From: Novosphingobium beihaiense
GTDB taxonomy: Bacteria > Pseudomonadota > Alphaproteobacteria > Sphingomonadales > Sphingomonadaceae
NCBI RefSeq assembly: GCF_022832375.1
Contig: NZ_JALHLG010000024.1
Coordinates: 1-64,000 of the forward strand
DNA: 64,000 nt
Direction: 5' to 3'
The position numbers and the translations under genes were made by a program. The notes under the pieces are model-generated. The model saw only the letters and a program-made list of their open reading frames with translations, did no database searches and was not told the DNA's origin. Positions within the stretch are counted from its first letter, which is position 1, and every line of letters begins with the position of its first letter. This document shows positions 52,800-62,307 of this stretch, piece after piece.

Positions 52800-52980
52800 T
52801 TGAACTCTTGCTGTAAAATCAAGTAAAACGTAAATCGCGTCAATACTAATAACGATTGCCGTGATGCTTTTAAAATACACAATCGCTGTTAGGTTTATTG
52901 TAAAATAGCGACATAGAAAACACAGTATCTATACTCAGTTAGTATAGTTAACTACCTGTATGGCCTGTGTTTTCATTTTT
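52800..52980 (+). ncRNA. AT-rich island with nested hairpins, candidate small RNA
   Basis: This stretch is strikingly AT-rich in a GC-rich genome. At its end GAAAACACAG (52916-52925) pairs perfectly with CTGTGTTTTC (52965-52974), followed by ATTTTT, as in a factor-independent terminator on the plus strand. Inside lies a second perfect hairpin, CTATACT/AGTATAG (52929-52947). No plus-strand protein gene precedes it, so a small RNA ending here is plausible. GTAAAA occurs four times (near 52813, 52823, 52900, 52983). The 5' end and promoter were not identified. Confidence 0.3.
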
Positions 52981-53063
52981 GCGTAAAACGGCAAGCGCAC
53001 GCGCAGCAGGCCCGTGCGGCCTTGCTGACCGTCAGGTAAGTGCTGTTCGCCGCGGGATAGGTG

Positions 53064-53441
53064 TCAGATGGTCCAGGACCCGGGATTGGGCATCGGCTGG
53101 TGCTTTTGCGCATTGAGCAGGGCGAGCACGCTGCGCACGATCACCAGTATCGCCACGGCCGCCATCAGCAGGAAGCCGACCAGCACGATCATCAGTAGCA
53201 TCCCGGCAATCGTGCCCACAAGCGCGATCCAGAAGCTGTTGATATGGTACTGGTAATGCGAGATTTCCCAGTCCGCCTTGGGCTCGCCGCGCCAGATGAA
53301 GGCGAGCACGGCGCCGATGATCCCGGTTAGTCCGCCGGTTATCCAGGATGCCAGGTAGAGCAGGCTGATCACGGTCGGGTTGTTGAATTCGAACCCCGAT
53401 GCGGGAGCCGGGGTCGAGGGCTTGCGGTCGGGATCGTCCAT
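53064..53441 (-). CDS. DUF4870 family membrane protein
   Basis: A 125-residue inner-membrane protein with the DUF4870 layout: PTVISLLYLASWITGGLTGIIGAVLAFIWRG, then DWEISHYQYHINSFWIALVGTIAGMLLMI and a third helix. The family is uncharacterised; some relatives resemble Tic20. AAGGAGG lies nine bases before ATG at 53441. It appears monocistronic. Confidence 0.87.
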   Translation of the reverse strand: MDDPDRKPSTPAPASGFEFNNPTVISLLYLASWITGGLTGIIGAVLAFIWRGEPKADWEISHYQYHINSFWIALVGTIAGMLLMIVLVGFLLMAAVAILVIVRSVLALLNAQKHQPMPNPGSWTI

Positions 53442-53547
53442 GGCGTGCCTCCTTGCCGGCCGGTGAGCGGCCACGGCCAATGCTGCCTGCTTTGCCGTCC
53501 GGGTGCAAGCGTCCTTGCGGACAGGCAGGGGAGTGTTGCAGGGCGGG

Positions 53548-54327
53548 TTAGGCGAGGGCTTTCATGCTTTGCGCCATTCCCGCCAGAGCATCGCGGCGGG
53601 GCATGGCGCGCAGGCGCTCGAACATTTCAAGATAGTGGGCGTGGGGAAAACAGGCCGGCCCCTCGCGCATGTTTTCCAGGGCCAGGCGCACGACGTCCGC
53701 AGCCGGTTGCAGATGGGCGATGCCTTCCATCTTGGCGGTAGCCTCGCTTTCGGTGGCACCGGGGCAAAGGGTCAGCACATCGACGCCCGTGCCCTGCATT
53801 TCCCCCCAGAGCGCTTCGCCCAGCGAGATGACGAGCGCCTTGGTGGCCGAATAGGCTGCCGAATAGGGGCAGCCGATCAGCCCCTCGATTGAGGCGGTGA
53901 AGACGATGCCGCCTTTCCCGCGCGCTTTCAGGCGGGGAAGGAAGCCGTGGGCGAGCTGCATCGGCGCATGGCAATTGACAGTCAGCATCCTGCCCATGGC
54001 GGCCGCGTCCGTGGTTTCGTAAGCGCCTTTGACATTGAAACCGGCATTGCTGACGACAAGGCCGATATCGTCCCCGGCAGTGGCGGCCAGAAGGCGTCCC
54101 GGCGCGGCGGGATCGGACAAGTCGGCGCCGATCACGCGGGTGCGCACGCCGCAGGAACTCAGCAGCCGCTGCGCCAGCGCGTCGAGATGATCGGTGCGCC
54201 GCGCGGTCAGCACCAGATCGAACCCGCGCGCCGCCAGTTCCTCGGCGAATGCCAGGCCGATCCCGGAGGAAGCGCCTGTCACCAGGGCGGTGGGGCCGTA
54301 GGTCTGGCGGAATTCCTCTGGCTTCAT
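53548..54327 (-). CDS. Short-chain dehydrogenase/reductase
   Basis: A 259-residue SDR with GASSGIG (18-24), SNAG, FTASIEGLIG and YSATK. Arg residues after beta2 (TARRTDHL) favour NADP. Its pattern (SFAEELAARGFDLVLTARR-like) is that of DltE/YqjQ-type reductases; the substrate is unknown. GGGAGA lies seven bases before ATG at 54327. Upstream in-frame sequence is not conserved in character. Confidence 0.9.
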   Translation of the reverse strand: MKPEEFRQTYGPTALVTGASSGIGLAFAEELAARGFDLVLTARRTDHLDALAQRLLSSCGVRTRVIGADLSDPAAPGRLLAATAGDDIGLVVSNAGFNVKGAYETTDAAAMGRMLTVNCHAPMQLAHGFLPRLKARGKGGIVFTASIEGLIGCPYSAAYSATKALVISLGEALWGEMQGTGVDVLTLCPGATESEATAKMEGIAHLQPAADVVRLALENMREGPACFPHAHYLEMFERLRAMPRRDALAGMAQSMKALA

Positions 54328-54448
54328 GGTGCTCTCCCTTGTTCTGGCCCTTGTTCTGGGGAGCAGATGACTATGCCGCAGGCGGATTGTCCAGCGCCAT
54401 GCTGGCACGATCGCGGGGGCGAGAGCGCCCTGACGCCCCCGCTCCGCC

Positions 54449-55774
54449 TCAGCCGAGGCCCAGGAACAGGCCTGCCAGCGCCGCGCTCATCAGGTTGGAC
54501 AGGCTGCCCGCGGCCAGTGCGCGGATGCCCAGTTTCGCGATCACCGGGCGCTGGTTGGGGGCAAGGCCGCCCGTCACCGCCATCTGGATCGCGATCGAGG
54601 AGAAATTGGCAAAACCGCACAGCGCGAACGTCACCACCGCCACGGTACGCGGGGACAGGCCGGTGTCCTTGCCCAGCTGGATGAACGAGACGAATTCGTT
54701 GAGCACGATCTTGGTGCCGAACAGACCGCCTGCCTGCATCGCCTCGTGCCAGTCGGGCGTCGCCAGCAGGTAGAACACCGGGGCGAAGACATAGCCCAGC
54801 AGCGACTGGAACGTCACGTCCTGAAACCCGAACAGGCCCGCCGCCCAGCCGACGATGCCATTGGCCAGCGCGATCAGCGCCACGAAAGCCAGCACCATCG
54901 CGCCCACCGCTACGGCCAGCTTCACGCCGGTCTGCGCGCCTTGCGAGGCGGCCATGATGATATTGGCGGGCTTTTCCTCGTCATGATCGACAGGTTCGGG
55001 CTCGTCGATGTGAACGCCGGGCTGGTGGGTCACGTCTTCGCGGTTGAGTGCGGCGGCAGCCATGCCCGCGGGCGGGGATGCGCCCTCGTGTACACCGGCT
55101 TCGTCCGGATGGGGGCCGCGCGGATCGGGCATGATCATCTTGGCCATGAAGATGCCGCCCGGGGCCGACATGAAGGCGGCAGCGACCAGATAGTCGATGC
55201 GGATACCCATCGAGGCATAGGCGGCGAGGATGGTGCCGGCCACGCCTGCAAGGCCCACCGTCATTACGCAGAACAGTTGCGAGGGATTGAGGCTGGCGAG
55301 GTAGGGGCGGATCACCAGCGGGCTCTCGCTCTGCCCAACGAAGATGTTGGAAGCCGCGCAGAGGCTTTCCACCTTGCTGATGCCCGTCACTTTCTCCAGC
55401 GCGCCGCCGATCCAGTGGATCACCAGCGGCATGATCCTGAGGTAATAGAGGATCGAGATCAGCGAGGCGAAGAAGATGATCACCGGCAGCGCGGAGATCG
55501 CGAAGCTGGTGCCGCCGATGGCAGGCGCGGCGATCGGGCCGAACAGGAAATCGATCCCCGCATGGGCATAGCCGAGCAGGTTTTCCACGCCCGAGGCGGC
55601 GCCGCGCAAGATGCGGTTGCCGAAAGGCACATAGAGCACGAGAGCGGCCAGCCCGGCCTGCAGGGCGAAGGCGGCACCGACCACGCGCAGGCGGATCGCC
55701 TTGCGGTCGCTGGAAAGCAGGAAGGCAGTGGCCATGATAAGGGCAATGCCGGTCAGGCTGTATGCGACATGCAT
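54449..55774 (-). CDS. CNT family nucleoside transporter (NupC-like)
   Basis: A concentrative nucleoside:cation symporter of 441 residues in the inner membrane. Family motifs: GQSESPLVIRPYL (about 151-163), MSAPGGIFMAKMI and CGFANFSSIAIQM near the C-terminus. Between the two transport halves (about 225-280) is a long hydrophilic loop rich in His, Asp, Glu and Pro, longer than in typical NupC proteins. ATG at 55774 has only a weak GAAAG site. It is divergent from the yhhQ gene. Confidence 0.92.
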   Translation of the reverse strand: MHVAYSLTGIALIMATAFLLSSDRKAIRLRVVGAAFALQAGLAALVLYVPFGNRILRGAASGVENLLGYAHAGIDFLFGPIAAPAIGGTSFAISALPVIIFFASLISILYYLRIMPLVIHWIGGALEKVTGISKVESLCAASNIFVGQSESPLVIRPYLASLNPSQLFCVMTVGLAGVAGTILAAYASMGIRIDYLVAAAFMSAPGGIFMAKMIMPDPRGPHPDEAGVHEGASPPAGMAAAALNREDVTHQPGVHIDEPEPVDHDEEKPANIIMAASQGAQTGVKLAVAVGAMVLAFVALIALANGIVGWAAGLFGFQDVTFQSLLGYVFAPVFYLLATPDWHEAMQAGGLFGTKIVLNEFVSFIQLGKDTGLSPRTVAVVTFALCGFANFSSIAIQMAVTGGLAPNQRPVIAKLGIRALAAGSLSNLMSAALAGLFLGLG

Positions 55775-55879
55775 TTAGGCGATGATCTTTCGTGAAGGGC
55801 AGGAGAAGAATCGGTGGACCCTATCGGGCCGGGTGCAAGACGGCTAGTGTAATTGTCCCGGTGCCGTTAGAGCACGGTC

Positions 55880-56560
55880 ATGGACCAGACTGCAACTGCC
55901 GCACCCGCACCGGTGATCTCCCGCTCTCTCTTCGTCTTCTCGCTGCTCTATGGCGGCCTTGTCGTGCTTGCCGGGGTGCTGGGCACCAAGCTGGCTTCAC
56001 TGGGACACTGGCCGGTGCTGGGCGATCTCGCCGTGGAATCGGGGATCTTCGCCTTCCTGCTGCTGGTGGTGCTGTCGAGCGCGGTGGCGGAGCTGCACGG
56101 GCGCGACACGGCGAACCGGCTGGTGCGCTTCGGCTTCATTCCGCTGATCGTCTCGATGACGCTGCTGACCTTCGTGATCCATGTCGTGCCGCCCGCCCCG
56201 TTCTGGAACGATCAGGAAGCCTATGCCCGCCTGCTCGGGCAGGGCGCGCGGATGCAGTTTGCCGGGCTGGTGTCCTACGGCGTATCGCAGACGCTCAACG
56301 TCTATCTCTTCGCGAAGCTGGCGGGCGGCAAGCTGGGGCACGAACGCAGCGGCCTGCTTCTGCTGCGGGCATGGATCGCCAGCCTGCTTTCGCAAGTGGT
56401 CGATACGGTGCTGTTCATCACCATTTCCTTTGCCGGGCAGGATCTGCCGATCGTCTCGATCATGGAAGGGCAGATCATTTCCAAGCTCGTGCTCTCCACG
56501 ATCATGGTGCCGCCGTTCATCTGGTTCTTCGTGAAGCTGGGCCGCAAGCTGGACGCCTAG
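55880..56560 (+). CDS. yhhQ: Queuosine precursor transporter (YhhQ/DUF165)
   Basis: A six-helix membrane protein of 226 residues in the YhhQ (VUT_1) family, which imports queuosine precursors such as preQ0/preQ1 for tRNA modification. Seen: an early GTKLASLG, AELHGRDTANRLVRFGF (family signature, about 69-85), and SYGVSQTLNVYLFAKLAG with LLLRAWIASLLSQVVDT. No preQ1 riboswitch was recognised in the 105-base leader. Its TAG stop is the left CTAG of a repeat element. Confidence 0.92.
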   Translation: MDQTATAAPAPVISRSLFVFSLLYGGLVVLAGVLGTKLASLGHWPVLGDLAVESGIFAFLLLVVLSSAVAELHGRDTANRLVRFGFIPLIVSMTLLTFVIHVVPPAPFWNDQEAYARLLGQGARMQFAGLVSYGVSQTLNVYLFAKLAGGKLGHERSGLLLLRAWIASLLSQVVDTVLFITISFAGQDLPIVSIMEGQIISKLVLSTIMVPPFIWFFVKLGRKLDA

Positions 56561-56715
56561 TATGGTGGAAACGAAGCCCCTATTCCCATTCTCCGTCATC
56601 CCCGCGAAGGCGGGGATCCCGCTTTTCGCGGCGTAGCGTAAAGAAAAGGGAGCGGGGCCCCCGCCTTCGCGGGGGCGACGCCATTATGCTGCGAACTTCA
56701 CTCCCACCACGCTAG
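56557..56715. mobile_element. CTAG-ended composite inverted-repeat element (MITE-like)
   Basis: Ends CTAGTATGGTGGAAACGAAG (left) and, on the other strand, CTAGCGTGGTGGGAGTGAAG (right) match at 15 of 20 positions. The middle is a family A hairpin. Both ends lie exactly on the stop codons of the two convergent flanking genes: the palindrome CTAG reads TAG either way. About 160 bases, with no coding capacity, so it would need a transposase from elsewhere. Confidence 0.65.
56594..56680. repeat. Family A inverted repeat, copy 3
   Basis: Arms CGTCATCCCCGCGAAGGCGG... and ...CCGCCTTCGCGGGGGCGACG, the core of the CTAG-ended element. Confidence 0.88.
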
Positions 56716-57161
56716 GCGCTGCTTTCTTCACTTTCGGCAACGCGAAATGTCTCCACCGCGTCCGGGGCATGGGGCCCGGCGCCGGTGCCGCCGGTCATTT
56801 GGCCGATCGCGCAAGTCGCCGGATCGAAGGGGCCTGCCGCATACATCATCCGCGCTTGCCCATCGGCGCTGCTGGAACGGAAGCGCAGCACGGCTTCCAT
56901 GCCCTGGCCTTCGGGGGCGGTATGGGCGTCGAAATCGACGAAATCGAAGCCCCGTGTGCCCGGCGGCAGCGCGGCGGTTACGCGCAAGGTCAAGCGCTGC
57001 AGGAAGGCTGTGTCCTTGAAGCGGCAGATGTCGTCCGGTTCCGCACGGTAGAGGCTGGCCTTGTCTATATGAAAGCTGGCCGGTGGCGAGGCGGGCTCAG
57101 TGTCCTGTCCTGCGCTGCACCCGGCCAGCATCAGCGCCGCGATGGCGGGCAGACCTCTCAT
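56712..57161 (-). CDS. Hypothetical lipoprotein
   Basis: A 149-residue protein with a lipoprotein signal peptide (MRGLPAIAALMLAGCSAGQ, lipidated Cys15). The mature part contains two more Cys (DDICRFKD, PATCAIGQM) that could form a disulfide. Not recognised. GGAGGA lies seven bases before ATG at 57161; longer readings in this frame are antisense to argB. It is divergent from argB. Its stop TAG is formed by the CTAG end of the repeat element. Confidence 0.75.
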   Translation of the reverse strand: MRGLPAIAALMLAGCSAGQDTEPASPPASFHIDKASLYRAEPDDICRFKDTAFLQRLTLRVTAALPPGTRGFDFVDFDAHTAPEGQGMEAVLRFRSSSADGQARMMYAAGPFDPATCAIGQMTGGTGAGPHAPDAVETFRVAESEESSA

Positions 57162-57275
57162 TTCGTTCCTCCGTTGCGGCCGAACCGGCCCCAAGGGGTA
57201 TCCGCTTCGGCGCGAAGTTGAAATAGTGCCTGAAAACCCCTTCAAATCCGCGCCAAGGGGACTAAAGCACACCCC

Positions 57276-58187
57276 ATGCCGAATCCGCACGATCCCGCTC
57301 TTCTCGCCAAGGCCGAAACGCTCGTCGATGCGCTGCCTTACATGCAGCGATACGCCGGGAGCACGTTCGTGGTGAAGTATGGCGGCCACGCGATGGGCGA
57401 CCCCGAACTGGCGCACGATTTCGCCGAGGATGTCGTGCTGCTCAAAGCAGTGGGCATCAATCCGGTCGTCGTGCACGGCGGCGGGCCGCAGATCGGGGCG
57501 ATGCTCAAGAAGGCGGGGATCGAAAGCCAGTTTATCGATGGCCTGCGCGTGACGGACAAGGAGACGGCGGAAGTGGCCGAAATGGTCCTGTCCGGCGCCA
57601 TCAACAAGGAAATCGTCGGCTGGATCGCGAAAGCGGGCGGCAAGGCCATGGGCATTTCGGGCAAGGATGGCAAGCTTGCCACGGCCCGCAAGGTGCAGCG
57701 GACCAAGAAAGACCCGGACAGTCTGATCGAACAGATCGTCGATCTTGGCTTCGTGGGCGAGCCGGAAAAGATCGATACCTCGGTGATCGAGACGATTTCC
57801 GCTGCGGGCATGATCCCGGTGATCGCGCCGATCGCGCCCAGTGCCGATGGCGAGACCTACAACGTCAACGCCGATACCATGGCCGGGGCGATCGCGGCGG
57901 CGCTTGGCGCGGCGCGGCTGTTCCTGCTCACCGACGTGCATGGCGTGCTCGACAAGCAGGGCAACCTGCTCACCGATCTTCGCCCCGCCGATATCACGCG
58001 GCTTCAGGAAGACGGCACGATCTCGGGCGGCATGATTCCCAAGCTCGAAACCTGCATTCACGCGGTCGAGGCCGGGTGCGAGGCCGCCGTCGTGCTTGAC
58101 GGGCGGGTATCTCATGCCATGCTATTGGAAATATTTACGCAAGAAGGCGCTGGCACGTTGATCCGTGCGGGCCAGGCCTCCATGTGA
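57276..58187 (+). CDS. argB: Acetylglutamate kinase
   Basis: ArgB phosphorylates N-acetylglutamate, the second step of arginine synthesis. The 303-residue enzyme has the amino-acid-kinase signatures KYGGHAM (about 34-40), [10 protein letters not shown] (65-74) and [17 protein letters not shown], and the nucleotide part [16 protein letters not shown]. The N-terminal extension before the kinase core is typical of arginine-inhibitable enzymes. The AAGGGGA upstream is rather far from ATG. The next gene starts 35 bases after its stop. Confidence 0.97.
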   Translation: MPNPHDPALLAKAETLVDALPYMQRYAGSTFVVKYGGHAMGDPELAHDFAEDVVLLKAVGINPVVVHGGGPQIGAMLKKAGIESQFIDGLRVTDKETAEVAEMVLSGAINKEIVGWIAKAGGKAMGISGKDGKLATARKVQRTKKDPDSLIEQIVDLGFVGEPEKIDTSVIETISAAGMIPVIAPIAPSADGETYNVNADTMAGAIAAALGAARLFLLTDVHGVLDKQGNLLTDLRPADITRLQEDGTISGGMIPKLETCIHAVEAGCEAAVVLDGRVSHAMLLEIFTQEGAGTLIRAGQASM

Positions 58188-58222
58188 GGGGACCCCACGG
58201 GCTGAAAGGTATCGCAATTCCC

Positions 58223-58795
58223 ATGCGCAAAAACGCCGTCATCAGGACCATGCTCGCCACTGCATTCACGGGCAGCGTGCTGCTGCTGGCCGCTTGCGGC
58301 GGCAATCCGCCCGCACCGGATGCGAGCATCGGCGCAACCGGGGATGCGGGCGAAGTGGTGGAGCCCGAACCGGCGCCGCTGCCTTCGGTCGATGCCTCGG
58401 CCGCGGCGAGTGCGGGCATTGCCGCCGGGCTCGACATGGCCGCGCTGACCGAGCGCCGCGATCCCGAACGCCTGCTGCGCTATTACACCAATGCCCTGCG
58501 CGTGGGGGACTGGGTCGATGCCGCCCGCGCCTGGAGCCTCGATGCGCAGATGACGCCGGAAAAGCTGCAGGCCGAATTCGGCGGCCAGACCAGCCCCAAG
58601 ATCGCCGTCGGCAAGGGCGATACCGAGGGTGCGGCTGGCTCGCTCTATTACGAAGCGCCGATCGTGGTCGACTTTGCGGATGGGCGCCCCTCGCGGCGCG
58701 GGACGATCGTTTTGCGCCGCGTCAACGATGTGCCGGGGGCCAGCGAAGAGCAGCTCAACTGGCGTATCGAGCGGACCTCCACGCTCGTTCAGTAA
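58223..58795 (+). CDS. Hypothetical lipoprotein
   Basis: A 190-residue lipoprotein: signal peptide with SVLLLAACGGN (lipidated Cys25), a Pro/Ala-rich linker (about 28-65), then a folded domain starting LTERRDPERLLRYYTNALRVGDW that ends LNWRIERTSTLVQ. Function unknown; the domain outline is compatible with a periplasmic binding or adaptor module. ATG at 58223 follows a distant AAAGG. It lies between argB and yggT on the same strand. Confidence 0.8.
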   Translation: MRKNAVIRTMLATAFTGSVLLLAACGGNPPAPDASIGATGDAGEVVEPEPAPLPSVDASAAASAGIAAGLDMAALTERRDPERLLRYYTNALRVGDWVDAARAWSLDAQMTPEKLQAEFGGQTSPKIAVGKGDTEGAAGSLYYEAPIVVDFADGRPSRRGTIVLRRVNDVPGASEEQLNWRIERTSTLVQ

Positions 58796-58906
58796 CGTTC
58801 ATCGGCGGCTGTCGGCCCGCTGCAGAGCGCGGCCTTGCTCCCTGAGGCCGGTCTCGGCTATCAGGCCGCCTATCTTGCAATCCCCCAGTGAAAGGCCAAA
58901 CGCCCC

Positions 58907-59191
58907 ATGCTCGGCGGTCTATTCAATGCCCTCATCTATCTGCTGCAGGTTCTCCAGACGGTTATCCTGATCTGGTTCATCCTGTCGCTGCTGATCAGCT
59001 TCAACGTGGTCAACCTGCACAACCAGTTCGTCGCCGCCCTGTGGCGCGGGCTGAATGCGATCCTCGATCCGATGCTCAATCCGATCCGCAGGATCATGCC
59101 GCACACCGGTGGCATCGATTTTTCGCCGATGGTGCTGATCATCGGCATCATGGTGATCGTGAAGTTCATGGAACCGATGGTCTATGGCTGA
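58907..59191 (+). CDS. yggT: YggT family membrane protein
   Basis: A 94-residue protein with two membrane helices ([22 protein letters not shown]-type, about 4-30, and [14 protein letters not shown], about 74-90) around the conserved [22 protein letters not shown] block. YggT proteins have been linked to cell shape and osmotic tolerance. Its stop overlaps the folD start by eight bases, so the two genes are coupled. Confidence 0.92.
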   Translation: MLGGLFNALIYLLQVLQTVILIWFILSLLISFNVVNLHNQFVAALWRGLNAILDPMLNPIRRIMPHTGGIDFSPMVLIIGIMVIVKFMEPMVYG

Positions 59192-60074
59192 TATCATCGA
59201 CGGCAAGGCTTTCGCCGAAGGCCTGCGGGCCCGCGTCGCCACTGTGGCGGCGGATTTCGAGGCGAAGGCCGGACGCAAGGCGGGCCTTGCCGTGGTGCTG
59301 GTGGGGGAAGACCCGGCCAGCCAGGTCTATGTGCGCAACAAGGGCAAGCAGACGCTGGCCTGCGGCATGGCAAGCTTCGAGCACAAGCTGCCCGCCGATA
59401 CCAGCGAGGCCGATCTGCTGGCGCTGGTCGATCGGCTCAATGCCGATCCGGCGGTGGACGGCATTCTGGTCCAGCTGCCACTGCCCGCGCACATGAACGA
59501 GCAGAAGGTGATCGCCACGATCAACCCGGACAAGGACGTGGACGGCTTCCACGTCGTCAACGTCGGGCGTCTGGCGACGGGCCTGCCGGGGTACGTGCCC
59601 TGCACGCCGCTGGGCTGCGTGATGCTGCTCAAGGACAAGCTGGGCTCGCTTTCGGGGCTCGATGCCGTCGTGATTGGCCGTTCGAACATCGTGGGCAAGC
59701 CGATGGCGCAGCTGCTTATCGCCGAAAGCTGCACAGTGACGGTGGCGCATAGCCGCACGAAGGATCTGCCCGCCGCGGTGCGCCGTGCGGATATCGTGGT
59801 GGCCGCCGTGGGCCGCCCGGAGATGGTCAAGGGTGATTGGCTGAAGCCGGGCGCGACTGTGATCGATGTCGGCATCAATCGCGTGCCCGCTGCCGAAGAG
59901 GGCAAGACCAGACTGGTCGGCGATGTCGATTTCGCCTCTGCCAGCGAAGTTGCAGGTGCGATCACGCCGGTGCCGGGCGGTGTCGGGCCGATGACCATTG
60001 CTGTTCTGCTGCGCAACACGATCGTTGCCGCGCACCGTGCGGCGGACCTTGCGTTCGACGAGTCCGCTTTGTGA
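59184..60074 (+). CDS. folD: Bifunctional methylene-THF dehydrogenase/cyclohydrolase
   Basis: FolD interconverts 5,10-methylene-, methenyl- and 10-formyl-tetrahydrofolate with NADP. The 296-residue enzyme has YVRNK (catalytic Lys53), [22 protein letters not shown], the NADP loop [16 protein letters not shown] and [10 protein letters not shown]. The start overlaps the yggT stop, and its own stop overlaps the GTG of the next gene, marking a tight yggT-folD-NTF2-marC operon. Confidence 0.97.
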   Translation: MADIIDGKAFAEGLRARVATVAADFEAKAGRKAGLAVVLVGEDPASQVYVRNKGKQTLACGMASFEHKLPADTSEADLLALVDRLNADPAVDGILVQLPLPAHMNEQKVIATINPDKDVDGFHVVNVGRLATGLPGYVPCTPLGCVMLLKDKLGSLSGLDAVVIGRSNIVGKPMAQLLIAESCTVTVAHSRTKDLPAAVRRADIVVAAVGRPEMVKGDWLKPGATVIDVGINRVPAAEEGKTRLVGDVDFASASEVAGAITPVPGGVGPMTIAVLLRNTIVAAHRAADLAFDESAL

Positions 60075-60775
60075 CGAAACGGGGCGGTGCCGTTCTGATG
60101 CTGGCGGCCGCGGCGATGACACTCGCCGCGCCGGCCGGTGCGGAAAAGCGCCGCCGTCCCGCAGGGACGGGCACGGCCAATCCCAGCGCGCTGATCGCGG
60201 CCGAGATCGCCTTTGCCCGCGCCGCGCGGGAGAAGGGGCAATGGACGGCCTTTCGCAAGTTCGCCGATGACGATGCCGTGATGTTCGCGCCGCAGCCGGT
60301 CATGGCCAAGGCCTGGCTGAACGGCCGCAAGGACCCGCCTCAGGCGGTGCAGTGGGAGCCCTATCAGGTGTGGATGAGCTGCGATGGCACGCTCGGCGTC
60401 ACCAAGGGCGCGTGGACCGGGCCGGACGGATCGGTGGGCTATTTCACCACGATCTGGAAGCAGCAGAAGAAGATCAAGGACGGTTATCGCTGGGTGCTCG
60501 ATCAGGGCGATGACCTGGCCGAACCGCTCAAGAAGCCGGACTGGCTTTCGGCCGTCGTTGCCGATTGCCCCAGGCACCGCCGCGCAGTGCCGGACGAACC
60601 CCGCGAAGAGCGGCGCGAAGCCGGGATGGATGGCGCGGGGCAATCCGATGACGGCACGCTGACCTGGGCTTATCATGTGTCGGCAGACAATGCCCGCACG
60701 CTGACGGTTTCGCTGCGCAAGGACGGCAAGATGACGCAGGTGCTGTCCTCCTCGGTTGCCGGGAAGGGGCAGTAA
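60071..60775 (+). CDS. Exported NTF2/DUF4440-like protein
   Basis: A 234-residue protein with a signal peptide (first 24 residues, ending APAGA). The NTF2-like domain (about 38-155) shows [29 protein letters not shown] and [21 protein letters not shown], typical of DUF4440. The C-terminal part has a charged linker and a last strand region. Function unknown. GTG overlaps the folD stop; the gene at 60781 starts five bases after its stop. Confidence 0.85.
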   Translation: MTKRGGAVLMLAAAAMTLAAPAGAEKRRRPAGTGTANPSALIAAEIAFARAAREKGQWTAFRKFADDDAVMFAPQPVMAKAWLNGRKDPPQAVQWEPYQVWMSCDGTLGVTKGAWTGPDGSVGYFTTIWKQQKKIKDGYRWVLDQGDDLAEPLKKPDWLSAVVADCPRHRRAVPDEPREERREAGMDGAGQSDDGTLTWAYHVSADNARTLTVSLRKDGKMTQVLSSSVAGKGQ

Positions 60776-60780
60776 CCGCC

Positions 60781-61416
60781 GTGCTCGACCTTTTCCTGTC
60801 CGCCTTCATCACGCTGTTCGTGGTGATCGACCCTCCGGGCTGTGCCCCGATCTATGCCGGTCTTTCGGCGGATGCGAGCCGCCGCCAAGCCATCACCATG
60901 GCGGCGCGGGCCTGTGTGATCGCTGCGCTGATACTCGTGGTCTTCGCGCTCTTCGGCAAGCAGCTCCTCGGGGCGCTGCATGTCGAGCTGGATGCCTTCC
61001 GCCTGGCAGGCGGGGTGATGCTGTTCATGATCGCGGTGGAGATGGTCTTCGAAAAGCGCACCCAGCGCCGCGAGGAGCGGGCCGAGAAGATCATCGCGCA
61101 GCATGCCGAAACGCCCGAGGTGGAGGACGTCTCGATCTTCCCGATGGCGATGCCGATGCTGGCGGGCCCCGGTTCGATCGCCACGATCATGCTGCTGATG
61201 AGCCGAGCCCATGGCTTCGAGCAGACGGCGGCGGTGCTGGCGGCCATGCTTTCGGTGATGGTGATCAGCTTTGCCGCGCTGTCTGCTGCCGGGCCGCTGA
61301 TGCGGATACTGGGAGACAAGGTGGAGGCGGTGATCACCCGCCTGCTGGGCGTGCTGCTGGCCGCCCTGGCCGCGCAATACGTGATTGACGGCGTGAAGTC
61401 CTCGCTGCTGGGGTAG
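60781..61416 (+). CDS. marC: MarC family integral membrane protein
   Basis: A 211-residue protein with six predicted membrane helices: LDLFLSAFITLFVVIDPPGCAPIY at the start, GGVMLFMIAVEMVFEKRTQR, FPMAMPMLAGPGSIATIML and a C-terminal GVLLAALAAQYVIDG. These match the MarC (UPF0056) family. The old link to multidrug resistance is not upheld for E. coli MarC, and the function is unknown. It starts with GTG, five bases after the previous stop, and ends the yggT-folD operon. Confidence 0.93.
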   Translation: MLDLFLSAFITLFVVIDPPGCAPIYAGLSADASRRQAITMAARACVIAALILVVFALFGKQLLGALHVELDAFRLAGGVMLFMIAVEMVFEKRTQRREERAEKIIAQHAETPEVEDVSIFPMAMPMLAGPGSIATIMLLMSRAHGFEQTAAVLAAMLSVMVISFAALSAAGPLMRILGDKVEAVITRLLGVLLAALAAQYVIDGVKSSLLG

Positions 61417-61571
61417 GCCCCTTGACCGGAACGGCAGGGCTTGTCTGCTGGCCGTTTCCGCTCCGCCTTTTGCGCTTGTTGCCCCCACATCTCTGGGGAC
61501 TCTTGACTGCGCCATCGGATTGGCTGCATCCGATGGAGATACGAACGATCAGAAAAATGCGGGTGTCGAAA

Positions 61572-62294
61572 ATGGCTACGGGGCAGTTCGTTTTGACGGG
61601 GGACGTCGATTGGGCTTCCGAGCATTGCCTGCGCAGCTATATCGAGCATGCGGCCAGCCACGGCATCGTGCCGACCTTGTTCGTAACGCACCCATCGGCC
61701 GTGATCGAAGAGGCGGCGGCTGCGGGCAAGGTGCATCTCGGCATCCATCCCAACTTCATGCCGGGCAGCACCCACGGCGCCTCGCCTGAGCAGATTCTCG
61801 ATTACGTTTTCGATCTCGTTCCCCAGCCGGTGGCGGCCCGCAGCCATTGTTTTTTTGACAACAGCCACGTTGCGGCGGCACTGGCACGGCGCGGCATTAC
61901 GGTGGACAGCAATATCTGCTGCCACATGCAGCCGGAACTGCCCGTCCTGCAGCATTGGAACGGCATCAAGCGCCTGCCGGTGTTTTTCGAGGACGACGTG
62001 CATTGGGAACGGGGCGGCGAATGGACTTTCGCCCGCTATCAGGCGGCTTTCGCCACCCCGGGGCTCAAGATCCTGAACTTCCATCCGTTCATGTGGGCCC
62101 TGAATGTGCCGGACGCGGAATTCTATACCGCGCATCGCGCCCACATCCCGGCGCTGACCGGAGATCAGGCGCAGGCCATGCGCTTCCGCGGACCGGGCAG
62201 CGCGACATTCCTCGACGACATCATCCGCTGGGTGCGGCAAACGGGCGGCGAGTTCATCAGCCTGCCGCAATTGTGCGAAACGCTGCAAAGATAG
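61572..62294 (+). CDS. Polysaccharide deacetylase-like protein (WbmS family)
   Basis: A protein of about 240 residues resembling WbmS-type polysaccharide deacetylases: FVLTGDVDWASE at the start (metal Asp), GIHPNFMPGSTHG, RSHCFFDNSHV and LNFHPFMWALN (metal His). It probably acts on an acylated sugar in surface glycan synthesis. The start is unsure: ATG at 61533, 61557 or 61572 are all in frame and none has a clear ribosome-binding site. It leads a run of surface-glycan genes reaching the right edge. Confidence 0.8.
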   Translation: MATGQFVLTGDVDWASEHCLRSYIEHAASHGIVPTLFVTHPSAVIEEAAAAGKVHLGIHPNFMPGSTHGASPEQILDYVFDLVPQPVAARSHCFFDNSHVAAALARRGITVDSNICCHMQPELPVLQHWNGIKRLPVFFEDDVHWERGGEWTFARYQAAFATPGLKILNFHPFMWALNVPDAEFYTAHRAHIPALTGDQAQAMRFRGPGSATFLDDIIRWVRQTGGEFISLPQLCETLQR

Positions 62295-62307
62295 AAGGGG
62301 GAACGGA

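Noticed and set aside
55775-55879. preQ1 riboswitch before yhhQ
   Set aside because: No A-rich tail and H-type pseudoknot pattern could be recognised in the leader.
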